64,000 nt of DNA, from contig OX246756.1 of NCBI GenBank assembly GCA_945910035.1, positions 36,856,308 through 36,920,307 on the forward strand, read 5' to 3'. This DNA comes from Brachypalpus laphriformis. Taxonomy: Eukaryota > Arthropoda > Insecta > Diptera > Syrphidae. Of the stretch, positions 1 to 11,980 are shown in pieces. The notes under the pieces were generated by a model. The model was not told the origin of the DNA. It ran no database searches and was given only the letters and a program-made list of their open reading frames with translations. The translations under genes were made by a program, and so were the position numbers. Positions within the stretch are counted from its first letter, which is position 1. Each line of letters opens with the position of its first letter.

Positions 1-1709
1 TTACCGCGCATCTTTTCTTTTTTATCCACCGCGGAACTTTCTTTAATTTTAGGCAATTTTGAGGAAATCTTATTAATGAGTGCTCATTTGCATAAAAGTC
101 ATCCGCTTTCATAACATGGTTGACACAGAAGATAATAACCCAGTTCTTATTTGTGTCTACATGTCCATTTTCTTTTCCAATCCTCCCCCAAGATAAGCGA
201 CGAAAAATTTCTGAAATAACTTTTAACATTAGTCAGATGCCAAGCTAGAGGCTATTGAAAACAGACTTTAGATTCAAATTAAAGCCAAAATGATTGATCC
301 CATCGGAATTTGTTCGTAAAAATACGTCATATTTAAAATAAGACAGGCAGTCGTAAACATAGATAGACTTAGAAACTTATAGCTAAAACTGGGTGTTTCA
401 GGGTCTTTCCTTATTACACAAGTATTCAATAATGCTGTTTGGTGATTTGGGTAAGAATAAGTTAAATGCTAAAATAAGGTCTGTTCCTTTACCCTGGTTT
501 CCGGTCCGTTTCTTTCCTTTTTGAGTAGCCCAAAACCAGGGTAAATTTCACAAATAGAAATAGGGAATAGTAATAAACAGCACTAAATTTTGAAGCCCAG
601 AAAGTTAGGAAACAAATCCATTGTATGCAGTCCCTGGAGTAAAAGCACGTTTTGGGCTTATGAAAGGGCTCAGCAGAAACAAAATTACCCCCTTAAAAAT
701 AAAAATAAAAAATTAGCACTGAAATTTAGAATTTACTGAACTCAATAGCACCGGCGCCTATCTCCATTGATTTTTATTTAGATCCATGCTATAATTTCAG
801 CGTAATTACTTTATGGCAATATTTCTCCCGCAACTGGTGCATACTCATAGATTTATTTACTAGGGTGAAAAACCTTTGGATTCACACATGCGAGACTTAT
901 GTACATAAATCCATGTTCGTGTTCTCAAAAATTGGTGTACAAACGGATTTTGACCAGGCAAGTAGCAATTAGGTTAGGAACAAAAAAATAAAAACTCAAT
1001 CCACTACTGAATCGCTTTTGTATACAGAAGTAATTGCTTCTATTTAGGGCTTTGTGTGCTTAATGGGAATTTATTAGGAGAGAAAAATCAAAATGATGTT
1101 TTCAGAAACATAAAAATAAAAATTCAGAGAAGATATGATCTGTCTGCAGCATATTATACATAATGATGACCTATCCTTTACCTTTTAGCCAACCCGTAAT
1201 TAAGTAGGCTTTTGCTTCTATTCTCATGGAATGATATCTTGCTTCCCTGATGTGTTTTTGTCTAAATGTTAGCGTTTGTAGCCAAAATATACGAATCGTG
1301 TTGAAATCTTCAAAATATTTAACAGCTTTTAGATAAGGTAGAACTCACTTTTCAGGAAAAACGCCTATAGAAAATGGGCGTGCAAAAGACATAGTAAGAT
1401 AAGTTTCTAGTTTTTCAAATACGACAGGCAGAGCATAGGAGAATTTTTGAACCGTGTGACCTAGAGAGCTGATATTTTCAGAATAAACAATGTAAATATA
1501 TATTATATCTTATTTAAGGGTACCTTATACCCAAGGAAGAAAAGGTTGATCCCGATCCCATGAGCTGAAGGACACACGGGCTATAGTTATATTAAAAAAT
1601 AAAAGTTCAACTGACAAGAAATTTCGAACACAGAAGCTTAAAGAAATCGAAGAAGACGTAAGTACAAGCAGTTATAACCAAAATTCAAGGATTCTAATAA
1701 GATATTAAG
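1..1709. other. AT-rich sequence, no gene recognised
   Basis: I see no credible coding region, RNA gene or mobile-element end here. The stretch is AT-rich with frequent stops in all frames. It may be intergenic or intronic host DNA or relics decayed beyond recognition. Confidence 0.6.
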
Positions 1710-1987
1710 TCCGTTCGCTCTGTTGACGATGATTTACCCATGACATCGGTTATCGGGGAAAAAAATACTGTGAATCAGAAGCAAAGACAAAAAATAAGAA
1801 AAACCTCTCCAGTTATATGGACGCCACCCCCGGAGTTTTTCTGAGGCATAAACAACTAAGCTTCAAAAAACCACTACACCAAAATCTTTCTTCCTCTCTG
1901 TCTCTATCTATCTTGTCCAACGCCCGCACTGTGTGCAAACATGTTAAGGGTAAGTGCGCGCAAATTATAAGAAAAAAAAAAAAACAC
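1710..1987 (+). repeat. SINE-A copy, 5'-truncated, poly(A) end
   Basis: This is the reverse complement of sequence repeated at 21247-21746 and 14487-14942. Shared words include the reverse complement of ttgcttctgattcacagta and the part around gcccgcactgtgtgcaaaca. It ends in an A-run at about 1973-1984, as expected for a retroposed SINE read on the plus strand. The tRNA-like head seen in the other two copies is missing, so this copy is 5'-truncated. Confidence 0.75.
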
Positions 1988-2111
1988 TAATAATTTATTA
2001 AATGCGAAATGCTGAGAGTAAAAACTCTCAAAGAGCGGAGAATCTAAACAAAAGTACTCGAATGAAAAGCGAGCCATTTCGAACCATGTCGAGCCAACTG
2101 TCATTGAAAAA

Positions 2112-2336
2112 ATATTTAATGAACAAATAAATTCGTGTGAAAACCAACAGATTCGTCACATCATCAGCATTTGCTTCAAGATAATTTGGATCTATTTTTT
2201 TTTATGTCTATTGGCTTTTTGAAATAGAATTAAAAATTCTTTGACTCATTTGACAATCAGCTGATTCCACTTAGCATTTTTTTACGTTCGTGCCGGCAGA
2301 AATTCCTCGAGCACATTCAATCAATGAGAGGAGGCT
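2112..2336 (+). repeat. Unknown repeat, left copy
   Basis: About 180-220 bp that recur in direct orientation at 6018-6205. Shared blocks include aataaattcgtgt, tgtctattg, caatcagc.gattccactt and the conserved acgttcgtgccggcagaaat. The two copies bracket LOA element L1 but lie outside it. They look about 75-80% similar by eye. I cannot assign them to a known repeat class. Confidence 0.6.
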
Positions 2337-2659
2337 AATTTAAATTGAAGGTTTTTCCAGTAATTTTCTGCAGAGTTAACTCAGTATCCGTACGCCGTTT
2401 ATTCAAATACAAATAAATAATATCTCAATAGAAAGATATAAAAAATAATATCGATTCTCTGTATGTAAATTGTATGGCAACAAAACCCATTGTAAATTTA
2501 GGTTAGGTTAGGTAAAGGTGGCTGTCCTGACAGGGACAGGACTCACTTAGACCACATGGGTCCATTGTGATACCACATGAGTAATGACCGGTCGAGTCAC
2601 CGGTAACCAGGGGAACCTTAACCTTTCTCATGAGGGTGTTGGCTGAGAATGCTGACTGA

Positions 2660-3200
2660 AAAGGGTAGAGAGAGTGACTGACTCAGTCAACCCTGAAGTT
2701 AAAGTGTACCGAGAAGGTATAGTGTGCAGCAAGTGATGGGGGGTGATTGATTCAATCGAACCCCCTATACTGTGTGTGCAAGTTATATTGGCAGGTCCCA
2801 TAAACCGTGTAGGCGTAGAGGTGCATACGTATAGTAGAGTGACTGATTCAGTCAAACCCTTCATACCTAGGTGGACCATGTAGGTGTAGAGGAGCATAAG
2901 CGTACATAGAGTGACTGATTCAATCGAACTCTAAGTACTGCTATGTATAAAGTGTGAACTAGGTAGGGTGATTGTTTCAATCGAACCCATACCTAGGTGG
3001 ACCGTGGAAAAAGTGGGGAATGCAAAGTAGAGCGAGATGACTGATGCAGTCAATCTTGCACTAGTATGCAGTCTTGCAACTTTAGGCGATGGTTTGGCTA
3101 GGTAGGGTGACTGCTTCAGTCAAACCCTTAATACCTAGTTCACCGTGTAGGTAATGTGCATGTGAGTAATAGGGTGATTGATTGACTCAATCAATCTCTG
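2660..3200 (-). repeat. Short palindromic repeats in L1 3' UTR
   Basis: At least eight copies of a quasi-palindrome of the form gactgattcagtc or gattgattcaatc, usually followed by aaccc, occur about 55-95 bp apart between 2674 and 3195. They lie in the 3' UTR of L1. A fragment of the same UTR occurs in opposite orientation at 7033-7193, so this is a family feature and not local amplification alone. Confidence 0.7.
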
Positions 3201-3353
3201 TTACCTCTATGCAGTAATGTTATTTACAGGCACTGGTCTAGTCATATGGGAGGGTTAGCTATCGATCTTGGGAGGTGTCTGTTACAGTACCTCTTGGGGA
3301 TTGATAGTAACCAATAACGAGGGAGGAGGGTTGGTGGTGATGTGGAGGGGGAA

Positions 3354-3376
3354 GGGGGGGGGGGGGGGGGGGGGGG
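3354..3376. repeat. 23-base G homopolymer
   Basis: An uninterrupted run of 23 G on the plus strand begins just beyond the L1 ORF2 stop codon (3381-3383, minus strand). It may be a real homopolymer or an assembly artefact, and its length should be treated as uncertain. Confidence 0.8.
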
Positions 3377-3380
3377 CATT

Positions 3381-5985
3381 TCAGCTAAACCAGTTGGATT
3401 TACCCATGTATCTATTTAAGTTTCTAATGTCTATGTTAGACAGGTCACTTAGGTCCTCAAAGAAGTATTCGCCTAGTAGCTTCTTTCTTAGTGTGGCTAG
3501 CGCTGGGCATGTGCCAAGGAGGTGGAGACTATTCTCCTCCTCCTCTTCATCTCTGCAGCTTCTGCAGAAATCGTTTGCTGGGACACCCATTCTAGTGGCG
3601 TGTCTGCCTAACAAGCAGTGTCCTGTGACTATTCCTACTGTGAGGCTTATGTTCCTTCTATTTAATGAAAGGAGATTTTTGGTTTTCTTTGCGTCAAGTA
3701 AGGGCCAGATCTTCCTGGTCGATGCGCACGTAGCTAGATTACTCCATCTGTTGTTTGCACTAGATTGCGCTTCGTTAAACATACGGATTTTCATTAATTA
3801 TATTGGTGGTGCCGGTGCCTCTCTATTGACATCGAGAGGAAGTACGGTGCCTTGTTTAGCTAGTTCATCCGCTTTACAGTTGCCTGGAATATCTCTGTGT
3901 CCTGGGACCCAGCACAGAGTAATGTTGCATCTGTCCGCAATCTCGTTAAGAGATTCGCGGCAATGTTTGACCAACTTAGATCTTATTGTTGGCGTTTCCA
4001 GAGCTTTAATCGCTGACTGACTATATATATAAAGGACAATAGACTTACCATCTATCGGGTATATAGAGAGTCTGCGCGCTGCTTCACGAACAGCCGATAT
4101 TTCCGCCTGAAAGATGCTACAGTGGTCCGGAAGTCGGAGGGCTACGTTTATTCTAGGTGATTCGGAAAATATACCTAATCCTGTGCCCTCCGAAGTTTTG
4201 GAACCATCTGTATAGATTTCGATTGCGGCGTCATTTAGAATGATACTTTCCTCCCATGCGGATCTGTCAGGGATGGTGGTGTTATATTTGATATTGAAAT
4301 CAATAGATGGGGATATGTAATCTGTTACTCTGAGATTGGAGTTTTGTAAGATTTTCATGTGGCCAATTTGTGAGCTTGACCACTGGAGAGATTCTCTAAG
4401 TCTTAGGGCTGCTTTAGATGCTACCATTTTCCCAAAGATGTCAATGGGATATACAATATATCAAGTAGGGTTTCTAAGGCGGCTGTGGGAGAGCCCCTGT
4501 GATGCATTTGCATGCTAATCGTTGTACTCTTTCGATAGAGTTTGTGTTGCACCTTGTTTCGAGAGCAGGCCACCAGACGAGAACGCCATAAAGCAGGATT
4601 GGTCTGACCACCGCCAGGTACAACCAGTGGACTATATTAGGTTGAAGACCCCATTTAGGACCTATAGCCTTTTTACAGGTGTAGATGGCGATTTCCGCTT
4701 TCTTGGTTCGGTCTAGAATGTTCTGTTTCCAGTTAAGTTTACTATCGAGGGTCAACCCTAAGTATTTTGCTTTGTTTTAAAAGCTGAGTTCCATGTTTCT
4801 AAGCTTAGGTGGGGCTACGAACGGGATTTTGTATTTCCTAGTAAAGAGCACTAGTTCAGTTTTGGACGCGTTTACGTTGAGCCCAACGCCGTCCATCCAT
4901 TTCGCTACTAAATTTAGCGCTATGGCTATGGCAATATCGTCAGCATATGCTACGACCTTGTAGCCTTTATTTTCTAGTGAAGTGAGTAGCTCATTCACTA
5001 CTAATATCCAAAGTAGCGGAGAGAGAACACCCCCCTGGGGTGTGCCCCTGTGCGCTAGCCTTTTGGTTGAGCAGCACCCGAGCTCGGATAGAATCTGCCT
5101 GCTGTTCAGCATTCGCTCTATCCAGATGCAAAGGCAGCAGTCCACCTTCAGGTCAGCGAGCGCTCTTGTGATGGATTCTGTATTGACGTTATTAAAGGCG
5201 CCTTCTATGTCAAGGAAAGACACCATAGTATATTCTTTAACGGCAAGAGATTTTTCAATGGTGCCTACTAACGAATGTAGAGCTGTTTCCACTGAAAAAC
5301 CTTTCCGGTAAGCATGCTGAGAGCTAGATAAGGTTTGTACCTTGAGTTTTGAACGGATATTGTTATCGACTAGCCTTTCTAACGTTTTCAGAAGGAAGGA
5401 GGAGAGGCTGATTGGTCTGAAATCTTTCGGATTATAGTGGGAGGTCTTACTGCATTTCGGGATGAAAACCACCTTAACTCGTTTCCACGAGGATGGGGTA
5501 TAGCCGAATTTAAGGCAGCTGTTGAAAATCACGTAGAGCCAGGGGGCTAAGGGTTTTATGCCCTCCTGCAGTTCCACTGGTGAAATACCATCTAAGCCTG
5601 GAGATTTATATGGTAGGAAGTTATTAACAGCCCAATGAATAGTGTGGGTGTTTATTACTCCTGCCGGAACGTCCATGATAGAGTGGTGTTGGGGTATAGA
5701 TATGTTCGTATCTATAGAGTTTCCTGTGAAATGCGTGTCCATAAGAAGGTTTAATGTTTCTTCTGTGGACTTAGTCCAGTCTCCGTTAGGTTTCTGGATA
5801 AAGCTAGGGATATGAGGAGATTTGGAAAGAATTTTCCTCAATCTGCTAGAATCGTTTGTCCTTTCTATATTGCTACAGAATAATCTCCACGATTCTCGCT
5901 GAGCTTTCCTTATCTCTTTTTTGAAGACCCTGAGGCTGTTCTTATAGTTATCCCAATCTTCTGGAGATCGTGAAGAATTTAACTA
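3381..5985 (-). pseudogene. L1 ORF2 relic: RT, RNase H and CCHC finger
   Basis: The open frame from about 5985 to 4777 covers the end of the EN-RT linker and most of RT, including YADDI and the GTPQGGVLSPLLW motif. An in-frame TAA at 4777-4779 interrupts it just before NKAKYLG. The same frame resumes to 4474. At least two frameshifts lie at about 4430-4490. The RNase H domain (3798-4427) keeps YTDGSK, FQAE and the final Asp in KADEL, but the third catalytic residue is Tyr (YIYSQ where L5 has FIDSQ). A second in-frame TAA is at 3798-3800. The last segment (3381-3794) carries CRSC ... HLLGTC, a CCHC finger. The protein cannot be made intact and RNase H would be inactive even if it were. Confidence 0.88.
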
Positions 5986-6017
5986 CGAAAATAAATGTAT
6001 CTGTAACTGTATCTGTA

Positions 6018-6205
6018 ATAAATTCGTGTCTTAGGTGGACATTCATGCATCATAGCATTTTCTTTAAGATACTTGCATGTCTATTGACTATTTGAAATGG
6101 GATCAAGAACTCTTCAACTCTTTAAACAATCAGCCGATTCCACTTGTCAGTTTACGTTCGTGCCGGCAGAAATTCTTCGAGCACATTCATGCACAGAGAA
6201 GAAAT
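6018..6205 (+). repeat. Unknown repeat, right copy
   Basis: Direct-orientation partner of 2112-2336, lying just outside the 5' truncation of L1. The most conserved block is tttacgttcgtgccggcagaaat followed by t.cgagcacattca; the middle contains tgccggca, a perfect 8-bp palindrome. The class is unknown. Confidence 0.6.
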
Positions 6206-7032
6206 ACTCGCTACTCGTAACTTCTCAATTTTTCTCTTTATCTGCCATGTTCGCTAAATACCCGAATACACTTCGAGCAGTTTAGAGCGCCTTTAAATAT
6301 TTTAAAGCGCTTCATATCGTGTACGCGAATAGACCTATTTAAAATAATAGTACGTTTCCTCTTTTAGTAAGTTTTCGAAATCCAGCCCAAATGCTTAAAA
6401 TTTCTCCACACATTTTTCAATTTTCAAAATCCGGGATTTATACTAAATCCAAGTGAAATAAAATAAAAAAATGAAAACAAATAACAAACCAAAACGATTT
6501 TAGAAAAGAATGTAAAGTGCATTCAAGGTTTGACAGCTAATGTCAACCAAATCCAAATTTCGTTCAGTAAGATTTCGAAATCGTTCCTTCAAAATTTCGG
6601 TTTGGTGGAAACATTCATCGAAATCGGAGAGAGATTTGAAAATTTCACTGAAGTCTTCTCACTGAACTTCAAAGAATTTTATTTGACATTTTCCTGTTTG
6701 TTTGGACTCAAGCGACGTTTTGTTGTCAAATCAGCAATCAAAAATACGGACAGCTGTTAATTTGTTCATTAGCACATAAAAATAACGTGTAAGGTATATT
6801 CCATTTGACTTATTGACAACCGACTGAGGATTTTGTTATTAAAATCAAAGATTTTGGAATTTAAAAAATGTATGGGAAATCCCGCAGTAGGGAGTTCCAA
6901 ATTGTAACCTGTAAGACTTTTCAGACTTTTTGAAGCTTTTGAACTATTTTTATCACAAGTGTTTTTTTGAGAGAACCAAATTTTAAAAGTTACCGTTGTC
7001 AATTACATGTGTAAGTAAGCAAATTCAACAGT
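6206..7032. other. No recognised feature
   Basis: AT-rich DNA with several short open frames that resemble nothing I recognise. No TIR, poly(A) tail or coding signature was found. Confidence 0.5.
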
Positions 7033-7193
7033 CACCCCACTTAGTCAACACCCTGCATAGCAGTACTTAGAGTTCGATTAAATCAGTCACTCTTTTACGC
7101 GTATGCATCTCTACACCTACACGGTTTACTCAGACTTCCCAATACAACTTACAAAACAGTACTGGGGGTTCGATTGAATCAGTCACCCCCAAT
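7033..7193 (+). mobile_element. Fragment of L1-type LOA 3' UTR
   Basis: This matches the reverse complement of about 2760-2945 in the L1 3' UTR. It runs from the part around cagtacttagagttcgatt, through ctctacacctacacggttta, to gggggttcgattgaatcag. It carries two of the palindromic motifs. It is plus-oriented and passes directly into RTE element R1, so R1 or a rearrangement cut it. Confidence 0.75.
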
Positions 7194-10050
7194 ACTTGTT
7201 TGTAGGTCCCTCTACAAACCACGTGCAGCCGAACAACTTGCGGAGGCCCTAGAGTGTTTCAAAGCAGACATTACCACCATCCAAGAAGTGCGATGGGATG
7301 GGCCGGGCAAAAGGAAAATGATAAACTGCGACATCTACTACGGGGATTGCTACAGACAACAAGGTAAGCGTCTATTCGGGTGCGGATTTGTCATTGGAGG
7401 CAGACTTAGGCAAGAAGTCTTGAATTTCCGGCATGTGAACGAGCGCCTTATGACCATCCGTATCAAGGCTAAATTTGCCAACATTAGCCTAATATGCGTT
7501 CACGCCCCTCACGAGGAGAAGGACGACGCGTCAAAGGATGACTTCTATCACCTCTTGGACAAGACTTATGAGCAATGCCCTAGCCACAACGTTAAAGTTA
7601 TCCTAGGCGATTTTAACGCAAAGCTAGGAAGAGAGGAAGTCCTTAGTAGCGTGGTCGGAAAGCACAGTCTCCACGACATCACATCCGGCAACGGACTCAG
7701 GCTAATCGACCTTGCGACTTGGCTCTCCTTTGATCGAAAAATCGTTAACCAAATCGATCACATTACGATCGACGCAAGGCACTCTTCCAGTATTCTGGGT
7801 ATCCGGTCTTTCCGAGGAGCCAACGTGGACTCGGATCACTACCTAGTTGTAGCCAAGGTACGGATGCGGATATCCAGAACGGAGCGAAATCAACGAAATA
7901 CTGTGAGGAAATTTGACGTCGGGTGGCTACAATCGCAAGAGACCGCCAGAACATTTACCCTTGCCGATCGTGTTTCTTCTAATCTCAATCTAAGTCCTAT
8001 GCCGCCAGCAGCAAATGCGGAAGACCAGTGGCAGCGTTACCAACAAGCCATCCCAGATACCGCCTCTGATGTACTAGGTTTTTCTCGCCCACCACAACGA
8101 AACCCCTGGTTTGGAATTCCGGCAAGCACATGCAACTAAACAAGAGGCGTACAAAGCGGCGCTGCATAGAAAGACTAGAGCTGCCTACGAGCTTTACGTG
8201 AGCAGAAGAAAAGAGGAACATCGACTTCTCAGAAAGAAGAAAAAGGAGCATGAGAAGCGCTCAATCGAGGAGATTGAGAGACTCTATTGCAGGAATGATG
8301 TTCGAAAATTTCACCAAAAGGTAAAAAGAACATGCCAGGGTTTCAAAGCCAGGACAGAAGCCTGCAGGGACGAAAATGGCAATATAGTAGTAGAATTGCA
8401 GTCGGTGCTGAGGATAAGGAAGGAACACTCCTGCAGACTGTTAAACGGTGATGATGACCAATATTCCGCTGTCAGGCAGAACGAGCTATTCAACAGTGAC
8501 GATGGTAGTCAAGATTCCCGTCAACCCGATCAGAATGAAGTGAGGATAGCGATATCTAAACTCAAATTCAACAAAGCTGCTGGAGCCGACAGCCTTGCCG
8601 CTGAACTTTTCAAGGCAGGAGGAGATGAGTTGGTAAGGAGCATGCACCAGCTCATCTGTAAAATCTGGTCGGACGAAAGTATGCCGGATGAATGGAACCT
8701 CAGCATCGTTTGCCCGATCCTGAAGAAAGGCGACCCTCTGAACTGCGCCAACTACAGAGGTATAAGTCTCCTAAATATCGCATATAAGAACCTGTCTGCC
8801 GTATTATGTGAACTCCTAAAACCGATCGTCAACAACCTGATAGGTCCTTATCAGTGCGGTTTCAGGCCTGGAAAGTCCACCATTGACCAAATATTCACAC
8901 TACGGCAGATCTTGGAAAAAACCCATGAATATAAAATCGATACGCACCACCTCTTTATCGATTTCAAAGTTGCCTATGATAGCGTATATAGAGACAAGTT
9001 ATACAGAGCCATGTCTAGTCTTGGCATCCCTGCCAAGCTAGTCCGTTTGTGCAGAATGACGATGGAGAACTCTCGCTGCTCCATCAAAGTCGGTAAGAAC
9101 ATCACCGAACCGTTCGATATCAGGAAAGGTCTTAGACAGGGCGATGCGCTGTCATGCGATCTCTTTAACATAGTACTTGAGAGAATTGTACGAAACTCAC
9201 AAGTCAACACCGGAGGTACAATCTTCTTCAAGCCTGTACAACTACTCGCTTATGCCGATGACATTGACATAATTGGAAGAACTCAGTGGGCCGTCAACGT
9301 AGCATTTACGAGAATTGAGATCGAGGCAGCAAAGATGGGTCTAGCGGTCAATGAAAGCAAAACAAAATATATGCTGTCTACAAAAAAGGACACTCAACAT
9401 CGGCGTCTTGGACAGAACGCCACAATAGACAAATATAATTTTGAGGTAGTAAAGGATTTTGTCTACCTAGGCTCTATGGTCAGCTCCACAAATGACATCA
9501 GTAAGGAGATCACACGAAGAATTACTCTTGCCAATCGTTGTTTCTATGGGCTAAAACGGCAATTAAGTAGCAAAGCCCTATCTCGAACTACTAAGGTAAC
9601 TCTTTATAAGACATTAATCATCCCAGTCCTGCTGTATGGCGCAGAGGCATGAGCTTTGACAAAACCGGATGAGGATGCCCTTGGTTATTTCGAGAGAAAA
9701 GTTCTTCGAGCGATCTATGGTCCCGTCTGCATAGACGGTGAGTGGAGGAGTAGGTACAATGCCGAACAATACGGCCTAAATAAGGACATCGATTCAGCCA
9801 GAAGAGTTCACATACAGCGACTAAGATGGCTGGGTCATTTAGAGCGGATGGAGCCCAACCTTCCCACTAAGAAAGTCTTCGAATCCACCCCGGACGGACG
9901 GCGCAGTAGAGGACGACCTCGCGGTCGATGGCGCAAACAAGTGTAGGGCGACCTCAACCAAATTGGAGTGCGCAACTGGAGGCAGCTGGCTCGTAACCGT
10001 GCTGGCTGGAGAGGTTTGTTGGTTGAGGCCCAGGTCCACCCCGGACTGTA
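7194..10050 (+). pseudogene. R1 endonuclease-reverse transcriptase relic
   Basis: Endonuclease (7194-8105) keeps IQEVRW, the LGDFNAKLG active-site stretch and the terminal SDH. One frameshift at about 8110 (small deletion after NPWF) moves the reading frame. RT runs from 8111 with CGFRPGKSTIDQIF, RQGDALSCDLF and LAYADDIDII. A TGA at 9650-9652 stands where R3 reads TGG (Trp), and a TAG at 9944-9946 stands where R3 reads GAG (Glu). The family stop is TAG at 10048-10050. So one indel and two point nonsense changes separate this copy from an open frame, which argues for fairly recent death. Confidence 0.9.
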
Positions 10051-10073
10051 GCGCCATCTAAGTAAGTAAGTAA
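7194..10073 (+). mobile_element. R1: RTE-type non-LTR retrotransposon
   Basis: The coding part holds an AP-like endonuclease and then RT with no RNase H. It ends shortly before a tail of short TAAG units (cgccatctaagtaagtaagt), a layout typical of RTE-clade elements. The 5' end lies inside the endonuclease N-terminus (the frame opens at VCRSLYKP), so this copy is slightly 5'-truncated. It is nearly the same as R3 (38328-39978) over the shared part and more distant from R2 (12181-13573). No clear target duplication was found. Confidence 0.9.
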
Positions 10074-10075
10074 TG

Positions 10076-11384
10076 CAGTGTTTACATTTCAAAATTATTA
10101 TTATTATTTTTCTCTCCTTATTTTCTTTTTATAAAATAGACTTCCTTCTATAATGAATACTTTACCTGAACTCTATTTATGTATGTAACTTTTTCATTAA
10201 CTTTTTCTTAGTTTATATTGTTTCCTGCTAGATCTATGTATTTGTTTTCCCATGTCTGTTTTAAAATTGAATTAATAACTTTTACTAGTTAAAGATTGTT
10301 ACAATCTATTGTAAAAGATTTTTTGTGAAATAAATTATGATATTATGAAATTAGTACATGTCTTAATGTGGGGACTAAAAATGAAATATATTTCGCTCGC
10401 TTGTGTTTGAAACGAAAACGATATACGAGTATGTACATACAAGTATGTACATATCTAGTTTTCTGCATTTCGTTCCTACTTTAGAAATACTAACCGATGG
10501 AAACCGGTTTTAGATATCTATACAGAGCTTAAGGCTTCTGTTACATTATTTTTCTATGATAGAAACTATGAGTTAAATGTGGCAACAACACGAGCACGGA
10601 ATTTAAGTTGCACGTTGATAAAATTTGTTCCAGGTAGAAACAAAGTTTTGAATTCGCCTTGGAAATGGTGTTAAAATAATAAAAGAAATCGAGCATACCA
10701 TATTATCATTTGCACATTTGCAAAGTGATGACACATTAATTGGGATAAACAGTAGTGTCGCGGATGCTAAAGAATACTCGAAAAAGTTACTCAAAATGTA
10801 GTATGACGCCAATGCTTAGATATGCAAATTTCAAAAAAATAGCTATAAACGCAGTTCATCTACAATCAAGTAAAACACTTTATTGTTAATGGATTTTTTA
10901 CGCTTCTCGAATACATAATTATTACGTGTCATGTAGTATAATATGTAGTTCCATTTTGTTTCCTTTAATTTGCGCGATTAAAATGTGCAAATTAAATATT
11001 AGAATTTGGCAGCAGCCACACATGCAATTATTTCAAATACCTACCCTATATACATGGGTATATTGTTTTAGTAGTAACATTTAAGTTCTAGGAAATTTCA
11101 TGTTTTTAGTGCTATAAACTGTGCTGATAAATTAAAACGAAAGATGCATCATGATAAGTAATTTTCTCAAGAATTATGTTTGTTCATCTCGAGATAGCTA
11201 GCGATATAGCATATTAATTGTTGAACATGCAATTTATTTATATATCAATAAAGTTATAATAATAATATAAAAAGAGATGATAATTATTGAACTCAGAGAT
11301 TATTTTAATTGAAAATACTTCCAGGAAACCCAATTTTAATTGCGTTCAAAACGGATACATGAGTTATGGATAAGATAAGACTGG
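10076..11384. other. No recognised feature
   Basis: AT-rich DNA with microsatellite-like patches (attattatt, gtatgtacatac). I found no coding exon, terminal repeat or tRNA-like sequence. Confidence 0.5.
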
Positions 11385-11538
11385 GTGTAGATGTACATTA
11401 TCAGGCCTATACTACTGTATGGCGTAATCGTTTGGCGATCGGGCTGTTCACCTCACTCAATCAGCTAAGGAGCAAAGATCTGCATGTAGGCGTATCAGAT
11501 GTGCACTAAGAACTGCTCCGTCTGCGGTATTAGACATT

Positions 11539-11936
11539 AGGTCTGTTCGGGTACTTTCTGCACCAAAATTCGCAGTTTGTCAAATTTCCACGAGTGGGGG
11601 TAAAATTCTCTCAGAGAGAGGTAAAATTACGAAAGTTACGCGTTGAACCACAAAAGTTGCCCACTTTTTAAACGTCAAACCTCAAACCTAATTGTATGCG
11701 AAAGGAAGAAAGAGAAGGAACAATCCAAAAAAAAATCACATTTACCTACAGCGATTTGACAGATTTGACAGTTTTCACAAATTAGTCCACAGAAATTTCT
11801 TGCACTAAAATTCGCAGCATGGGGAAATTTCTTACTCTCTCGAGAGCACTCTCTTCTGTCAAACTACGAAAATGCTCAGTACTCGAACAGGTTTTCGTAA
11901 AAATTCGCTGGTTTGGGAGGGTACGCGAACAGACCA
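11539..11936. mobile_element. 398-bp Harbinger-like MITE inside L2
   Basis: The left end ggtctgttcgggtac pairs with the right end gtacgcgaacagacc as a terminal inverted repeat. The element splits the L2 reading frame between LDI and MFHLLL, with a 3-bp duplication (ATT at 11536-11538 and 11937-11939, or TTA by shifting one base). A 3-bp duplication and a GGTCTGTTCG terminus fit PIF/Harbinger-type MITEs; that assignment is an inference. It has no coding capacity. Confidence 0.72.
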
Positions 11937-11980
11937 ATTATGTTTCATCTGCTGCTCTTAGATATTTTCGGCAAACAGAT

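Larger units (their letters stand above)
2488..5990 (-). mobile_element. L1: 5'-truncated LOA-type non-LTR retrotransposon
   Basis: The element reads right to left. Its 5' truncation is near 5985, inside the linker between endonuclease and RT, followed by RT, RNase H, a CCHC finger, an unusually long (~0.9 kb) 3' UTR and a terminal run of CCTAA units (TTAGG on the plus strand near 2497-2511). Domain order and sequence resemble L4 and L5 in this window, which I place with LOA-clade elements because they carry endonuclease, RT and RNase H in one ORF2. The 3' end shares the ggta.cacaatgg ... cagccac...cctaacctaac pattern with L5, L2 and L8. A possible short target duplication (aattta) is too weak to rely on. 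The element is dead through nonsense and frameshift changes. Confidence 0.85.

Noticed and set aside
2490..2515. TTAGG units suggesting a telomere
   Set aside because: Only a few units, always at LOA 3' ends and followed by ordinary DNA; they are element tails.
2484..5992. aattta as an L1 target duplication
   Set aside because: Six A/T bases in AT-rich DNA with uncertain 5' edge; could be chance.
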